From the NCBI GenBank assembly GCA_002943765.1, contig PQWQ01000001.1, forward strand, positions 2,166,001 through 2,230,000: a DNA stretch of 64,000 bases. Reading direction: 5' to 3'. Source of the DNA: Psoroptes ovis (taxonomy: Eukaryota; Arthropoda; Arachnida; Sarcoptiformes; Psoroptidae). The position numbers and the translations under genes are program-made. Under the pieces are notes generated by a model. It was given only the letters and a program-made list of their open reading frames with translations. It searched no databases and was not told where the DNA came from. How positions within the stretch are numbered: the stretch's first letter is position 1; every line of letters starts with the position of its first letter. Below are positions 58,408 to 64,000 of the stretch, one piece after another.

Positions 58408-58640
58408 AATTTCAGGAAAGTTTTTCGGATTTTTTTCATGCTTAACTGGGAAACTTGTCTGGAAATTATCAATCCGTATCTTTTGGAATTTCAGAAGTAT
58501 TTTCAAAATTTTTTCGCGCTTTAATGGGAAACTTTACAGGAAATTATAAGCACATAGATGAATTTCAGGTAAGTTTCTCTAATTTGTTTTTGCTAAAAAA
58601 GAAGGAACTTTAGAAAATTTCATGATCATTTTCTGTGAAG
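58408..58640. repeat. Diverged tandem subrepeats of about 76 bp in the rDNA spacer
   Basis: The motif GAATTTCAGG/A recurs at 58408, 58486 and 58560, each time followed by a T-rich stretch. In the first two it is followed by TTAA-TGGGAAACTT and then GGAAATTAT. Spacing is 78 and 74 bp, and a third, more degraded copy follows. Such subrepeats are typical of intergenic spacers. Confidence 0.65.
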
Positions 58641-59255
58641 TTTTTGTCCATAGTTTTTCTATGACGGTGTTTTCTCCATTCATTTTCTATGGGATTTTTT
58701 CGACTTTGATTTTTTTCTCCATTTTTCATATCCATTGATTTTATACAAAAGATTGCAATGTGTTTGTATTGAGGTGGGATTGTATGTGTTCTGCAAGTGA
58801 TTCAATGAGTGTTGTTTACAATGGTTATATTATATATTCAGTGAATGGTGTGAATTTGTACAAGTTATGATCAGCATGATAACTTGCAGTGCGCATGTTT
58901 GATTTCAATGAGAGTTGATATCCTTGAACAGAGCTAAATTTATGATTGTTGTTACTGTTGCTTGTGCTTGTGCTTGCATTTAACAATAATGGTAAGCTAT
59001 ATGATATCTAGTTTGGCTTGAAGTCTCTCAAAATGATTGATGATAGTTACTGTGGCAATAATCTTCGGCTTTCTATGAGTTTAACCACTATTTTGGTGAT
59101 AATATCATTAAATATGTAACTAAATCATAGACTACTTGCTTGAAGCCGATGATTTGCAATGATCACCTATGAGGATCGCATTCACCCCAAAATTTTTGTC
59201 GAAGTTTGCTACATTTGTGGCAAGATCGACTAGAATGTCGAAAAAAAGTCTCTTT

Positions 59256-59315
59256 CATGCCAGCAAAATTTAATGCTGATTGTCAGTGGCAATCAGCATA
59301 AATTTTGCTTGCATG
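59256..59315 (+). other. Strong hairpin in the 5' spacer of the rDNA
   Basis: The left arm 59256-59282 and right arm 59290-59315 are complementary over about 26 bp with one mismatch and one unpaired base, closed by a 7-base loop (TCAGTGG). This is much stronger than expected by chance. It could be a processing or termination structure of pre-rRNA, a hairpin RNA, or a small foldback insertion. Confidence 0.75.
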
Positions 59316-59993
59316 TTGGGCTTTCGGTTGAGCGATTTACCAATTTATTTTCGCTCGCCGATGATTGCAGTAGTAACCTTCTCCTTCGGAGTGGTGAAAT
59401 CGCGATTATCTTGCTCGAAAAAATTGGCAAACGCGTTTCGACGTGTTTGGCTTGGATGAGAAGTTTCGGCTTCTCGTTCAGGTACCTAAGCGTATGAAGT
59501 TTGCTTAATGCAGATTTCGTATCAGTGCTATGCATTACTGGCTTTTAATATCGGTTCACCCTGAAATTATAGTCAGAGATGCATGCGTAAGCTGAAGATT
59601 CCTGTCAACTTGGTATTGCTCGATAGCCGAATGCCGATTCATGGATACGTGGTGGTTGTGGATGGATCCAGAACTTGGCTTGTTTTCGCTTGTCGTGCTT
59701 AAATGTGCGGTTTGAACGGCGGAACAGCCAATCGTTTATTGCTACAAGCTGAAGAAGATCGACGATGGAGCCTGTTATCGTTAAGATTTGGCTTTAGATC
59801 GTACTCAGTACGATCATCATAATGGACATGATCGATAGTAAGACTAGCTTTCCACCTAAGCAGTGATGTGTGATGCAGTCGTCATGTCCAAATGTTGCAT
59901 CGATTCATTGAATCGTGTAGCAAAAGCAGTGTTCGGTCGATGCTACAGTAGCCATATGGAGGTTCATAGCATGAGGTCTGAAACGTCTGCTAT

Positions 59994-61125
59994 TACCTGG
60001 TTGATCCTGCCAGTAGTCATATGCTTGTCTCAAAGATTAAGCCATGCATGTCTATGTACATACCGCATTAAGGTGAAACCGCGAATGGCTCATTAAATCA
60101 GTTATGATTCATTGGATGTTGACCAATTACATGGATAACTGTGGTAATTCTAGAGCTAATACATGCCGAAAAGCTTCATCCTCGTGGTGGAGCGCATTTA
60201 TTAGACCAAGACCAAAGGTGGCAACACCTTACGGTGGTGACTCTGGATAACTGCAGCTGACCGCATGGCCTCGTGCCGGCGGCATATCCTTCGAGTGTCT
60301 GCCTTATCAACTTTCGATGGTAGGTTATATGCCTACCATGGTTGTAACGGGTAACGGAGAATCAGGGTTCGATTCCGGAGAGGGAGCCTGAGAGACGGCT
60401 ACCACATCCAAGGAAGGCAGCAGGCGCGCAAATTACCCACTCTCAGAACGAGGAGGTAGTGACGAAAAATAACAATACGGGCTTCGCTTATGCGTTCTCG
60501 TAATTGGAATGAGTACAGTTTAAATCCTTTAACGAGGATCAATTGGAGGGCAAGTCTGGTGCCAGCAGCCGCGGTAATTCCAGCTCCAATAGCGTATATT
60601 AAAGTTGTTGTGGTTAAAAAGCTCGTAGTTGGATCTCAGCTTATTCGCCATGGTCCACTTGACGGTGGCTACTGTGGCGATGAGCAATTTATCGCATTGT
60701 CCCACGGTGTTCTTAATTGAGCGTCGTGGGCGATCGATACGTTTACTTTGAAAAAATTAGAGTGCTCAAAGCAGGCATCATCGCCTGAATACTGTTGCAT
60801 GGAATAATGGAATAGGACCTTGGTTCTGTTCTGTTGGTCTTCGGAATCGAGGTAATGATTAAGAGGGACGGACGGGGACATTAGTACTGCGGCGATAGAG
60901 GTGAAATTCTTGGACCGCCGCATGACTAACCAAAGCGAAAGCATTTGTCAAGAACGTTTTCATTAATCAAGAACGAAAGTTAGAGGTTCGAAGGCGATCA
61001 GATACCGCCCTAGTTCTAACCATAAACGATGCCAACCAGCAATCAGCCAGAGTTTATTGTATGACTCGGCTGGCGGCTTCCGGGAAACCAAAGTTTTTCG
61101 GTTCCAGGGGAAGTATGGTTGCAAA

Positions 61126-61174
<49 letters not shown>

Positions 61175-61616
61175 GCGGCTTAATTTGACTCAACACGGGG
61201 AAACTCACCCGGTCCGGACACTGGAAGGATTGACAGATTAAGAGCTCTTTCTTGATTCAGTGGGTGGTGGTGCATGGCCGTTCTTAGTTGGTGGAGCGAT
61301 TTGTCTGGTTAATTCCGATAACGAACGAGACTCTAGCCTACTAAATAGTGTTGGGCACCTTCGGTTGTCCGAACGCTTCTTAGAGGGACAAACGGCGTTT
61401 CAGCCGTATGAAAAAGAGCAATAACAGGTCTGTGATGCCCTTAGATGTCCGGGGCCGCACGCGCGCTACACTGAAAAAATCAGCGTGCATTTGTCTACCT
61501 ACTCCGAAAGGAGCGGGAAACCGAGTGAAACTTTTTCGTGATTGGGATTGGGGATTGTAATTATTGTCCATGAACGAGGAATTCCCAGTAAGCACAAGTC
61601 ATCAGCTTGTGTTGAT

Positions 61617-61666
<50 letters not shown>

Positions 61667-61747
61667 TTTTAGTGAGGTCTTCGGACGGGCCAACGTAGCC
61701 ATCCTCGTGGTGGCCATGTTCGGCCGGAAAGATGACCAAACTTGAAC

Positions 61748-61808
<61 letters not shown>
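59994..61808 (+). rRNA. 18S small-subunit ribosomal RNA
   Basis: About 1815 nt. It starts TACCTGGTTGATCCTGCCAG and ends with AACCTGCGGAAGGATCATTA. Universal cores are present in order: GTGCCAGCAGCCGCGGTAAT near 60558, GAATTGACGGAAGGGCACCA near 61140 and TACACACCGCCCGTCGC near 61635. No insertion or truncation is seen. Start and end are placed by comparison with the universal eukaryotic termini. Confidence 0.97.
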
Positions 61809-62253
61809 TCGGTGTTTGAGACTCTACGAGTCTTTGAACAATTGATTATAAATTTCGAACGATTAGTTGCCCGTTATCACAAATGGGTCGACTGACATTT
61901 GATGCTATCGACAAAGTCAAATTGAATGCTCTGAAGAGGTTCGATGGCTCTTGTGGGCAACACAAGCAAAAGCCGTGAACACTTCTAAATTATAGAGCCA
62001 GACATTGGTCGATTTGTATCTATGTCGGCGACTCTCTTTGTGTTTTGTCGGTACCTAGTCTACAGTTCCTGCTGTTCCTGACAGCGTGGATGTAGTGTGT
62101 CAGTTTAATCGCTGCCGCTAGGTTTAAATATCGGATTTACAAAGGTAAATGCCGAAGCCACAGGCACAAAGCAACTTTTTTTCATTCATTTTAACCAAGT
62201 TATTTGTGAATAATCATAAATTGTGCCATTAAAAGAATGCACAAGAAATGAAT
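61809..62253 (+). other. Internal transcribed spacer 1
   Basis: About 445 bp between the 18S 3' end and the 5.8S 5' end. Balanced to AT-rich composition, no gene. Confidence 0.85.
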
Positions 62254-62410
62254 AACTACTGCCAGTGGTGGATCACTCGGCTCGCTGGTCGAGGAAGAAC
62301 GCAGCTAGCTGCGATAATCGGTGTGAAATGCAGGACACCCCGATCACTCGACATTCGAACGCACATTGCAGCCACTGGATATCCGGTGGCTTCGTTTGTC
62401 TGAGCGTCGT
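62254..62410 (+). rRNA. 5.8S ribosomal RNA
   Basis: Recognised by GGTGGATCACTCGGCTCG, GAAGAACGCAGC and ATTCGAACGCACATTGC. The usual CGATGAAGAACGCAGC is CGAGGAAGAACGCAGC here, and the middle segment (ACACCCCGATCACTCGACATT) also departs slightly from the common animal form. The ends are approximate to about ten bases. Confidence 0.9.
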
Positions 62411-62635
62411 ATACAATATGTCCAAACAAATTGAAGATTTGCTCGTCGCGATTTGTTTTGCGTCGTCAAATCAAGTCAAACAAATGATGCTGCTGACCTT
62501 ACGTGATTCGAAATGTGGCTTTGATGCACATTCTCACGAAAGGTATTTGGCGTTTCCTGCCGAACACCTGTGAATGTGTGCCCATTGAATCGCCGGTCAC
62601 TTGTCATTGTTTATCATTATTTAATTGTTAACTAT
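62411..62635 (+). other. Internal transcribed spacer 2
   Basis: About 225 bp between 5.8S and 28S; no gene. Confidence 0.85.
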
Positions 62636-63778
62636 CGACCTCAGATCAAGCGAGATTACCCGCTGAATTTAAGCATATAATTAAGCGGAGGAAAAGAAAC
62701 CAAATGGGATTCTCTGAGTAACGGCGAGCGAAAGGAGAACAGTCCAGCGCCAAGTCTTGACGTTTCGGCGTTCAAGAGATGCGGCGTTTATGTGTTGGTG
62801 CATCATGCGTTGCCGTACGTTTCAAGTTCCTTTGACAGGGACATCCAGAGCGGGTGCTAGGCCCATAGAGACGAATGGCTGACGTGTGCAGGCCAATGCA
62901 TTCTAGAGTCAGGTTGCTTGAGAGTGCAGCTTAAAGTCGGTGGTAAACTCCATCCAAGACTAAATATGACAGCGAGACCGATAGCAAACAAGTACCGTGA
63001 GGGAAAGTTGCAAAGCACTTTGAAGAGAGAGTCAAAAAGCACGTGAAACCACTGACAGGCAAACAGATGGAACCACGAAGTTGCGTCTCGGTCGATTCAA
63101 TCGCTGCTGGTTGTCAACGGTGTCTCATGGGGATCTTTTCGGAGGTCAGTGCGACACTTTTAGGCGGCCAGCGTCGGTGCATTTCGTCCCGAGGATGCTA
63201 AGCCACGTTCGACCAAGTGATTGGGACGACCGTAGGGAAGGATTTGAGAAAGGTGCCCGTCAGATCTTTGATTTGGCGGTGTTATAGTCTCGAATCGGAA
63301 CCGTCGCCTAATGTGTTGGTCGATGAAAATTCTCCGTTCGGAGTCGAGCTGCGATTGCCTGTGATCGGCAGTCGTCGTTTCGAGGTGTTCTTTGCGTGTC
63401 TTGCGGTGCGAAAAGACGTCTCAACAATGGCGGCTGTCGTTTGCTTGCGTTTGGCGGCAGAACTGTGGCACGAGTAGGTCGGTGTCCATCTGACCCGTCT
63501 TGAAACACGGACCAAGGAGCCTATCATATACGCGAGTCGCTCGGTCTTGAATAGGCCCGAGAGGCACAATGAAAGTAAAGCTACGAGACTTCGGTCGCAG
63601 TAGTGGCTCGCCTACTTCGTTTTTCGGCGATCAGGCGAAGCTGGAGCGTATACGATGGTACCCGAAAGATGGTGAACTATGCCTGGGCAAGACGAAGCCA
63701 GAGGAAACTCTGGTGGAGGTCTGTAGCGATTCTGACGTGCAAATCGATCGTCAGACCTGGGTATAGGGGCGAAAGACT

Positions 63779-63828
<50 letters not shown>

Positions 63829-64000
63829 AGGCGCTTGTTTCAAACAGTCTCATCCGGTAAAGCTAATGATTAGAGGTCTTGGGGTTGAAACGACCTCAAC
63901 CTATTCTCAAACTTTAAATGGGTGAGATGGTCGACTTTCTCGATTGAAGCCGACCAATTGGATGTGGAGTGCCTAGTGGGCCATTTTTGGTAAGCAGAAC
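62636..64000 (+). rRNA. 28S large-subunit ribosomal RNA, 5' part (cut by window end)
   Basis: Begins at CGACCTCAGATCAAGCGAGA followed by TTACCCGCTGAATTTAAGCA, the universal start of LSU rRNA. It continues through D1 and a large D2 expansion (about 63060-63560). The first ~1365 nt are present; the known R1/R2 insertion sites lie further downstream, beyond the window. Short open frames here are chance. Confidence 0.95.

Larger units (their letters stand above)
58221..59993 (+). other. rDNA spacer and 5' external transcribed spacer
   Basis: About 1.8 kb between the retroelement and 18S. It has no protein gene; small open frames are chance. The left part (58221-58750) is AT-rich with short diverged subrepeats. 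From about 59160 the base composition becomes balanced, as expected for transcribed spacer. It contains a strong hairpin at 59256-59315 and a perfect 8-bp palindrome with 3-base loop at 59797-59815 (GATCGTAC/GTACGATC). The RNA polymerase I start site cannot be placed from sequence. Confidence 0.65.

Noticed and set aside
59863..63827. Several ORFs inside rRNA and spacers
   Set aside because: They lie within 18S, ITS, 5.8S and 28S, whose identity is certain; chance frames in GC-balanced DNA.

Overview
The window looks like nuclear DNA of a small arthropod, most likely an astigmatid (sarcoptiform) mite. The DNA is very AT-rich and the genes are packed. Introns are only about 60-90 bp with GT...AG ends. 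The proteins are full-length animal orthologues carrying many Asn/Asp/Gln runs, and the last 6 kb is a eukaryotic ribosomal RNA unit. The mite assignment is an inference from overall style; no species-level marker was searched.

Layout. 1-577: 5' end of VPS72 (minus). 1239-4038: a MAP kinase kinase (plus) and CDK20 (minus) facing each other tail to tail with 5 bp between stop codons. 6335-8135: adenylosuccinate synthetase in four exons. 8315-11719: a 1.7-kb tandem duplication carrying a secreted cysteine-rich protein gene; one copy is intact and the other has a broken first exon. 11694-13235: an unrecognised single-pass membrane protein (minus). 13584-15318: a vanin/biotinidase-like amidohydrolase. 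15783-21860: NUP210. 22182-22619: a small, possibly HP1-like protein. 23222-24458: NDUFAF5. 24870-25181: an orphan BED zinc-finger ORF. 25480-26142: mitochondrial ribosomal protein mL54. 27511-28026: GEMIN6. 28198-40339: beta-heavy spectrin (karst), 3982 aa. After 4 kb with no recognisable gene come FRMD8, CHP1, DZIP1, MSH2, PEX6 and ALG14 (44325-56096). 56191-56392 is a foldback element and about 56680-58220 a decayed Ty3/gypsy element. From about 58220 to the end lies rDNA: spacer and 5'ETS, 18S, ITS1, 5.8S, ITS2 and the start of 28S.

How the genes relate. Most are unrelated housekeeping genes, not a pathway cluster. CDK20 and DZIP1 are both ciliary genes, and each has an RFX X-box-like palindrome close to its start codon. 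DZIP1, MSH2 and PEX6 lie head to tail with gaps of only 161 and 103 bp. Exon joins were worked out by hand from reading frame, splice dinucleotides and remembered family alignments. For every multi-exon gene reported as complete, the summed exon length is a multiple of three.

I did not find a convincing new multi-gene system. The most useful leads are the degenerate SAM-binding motifs of NDUFAF5, the tandem duplication with a partly dead copy, the X-box pair, the border between rDNA and unique sequence, and a strong hairpin in the rDNA leader region.
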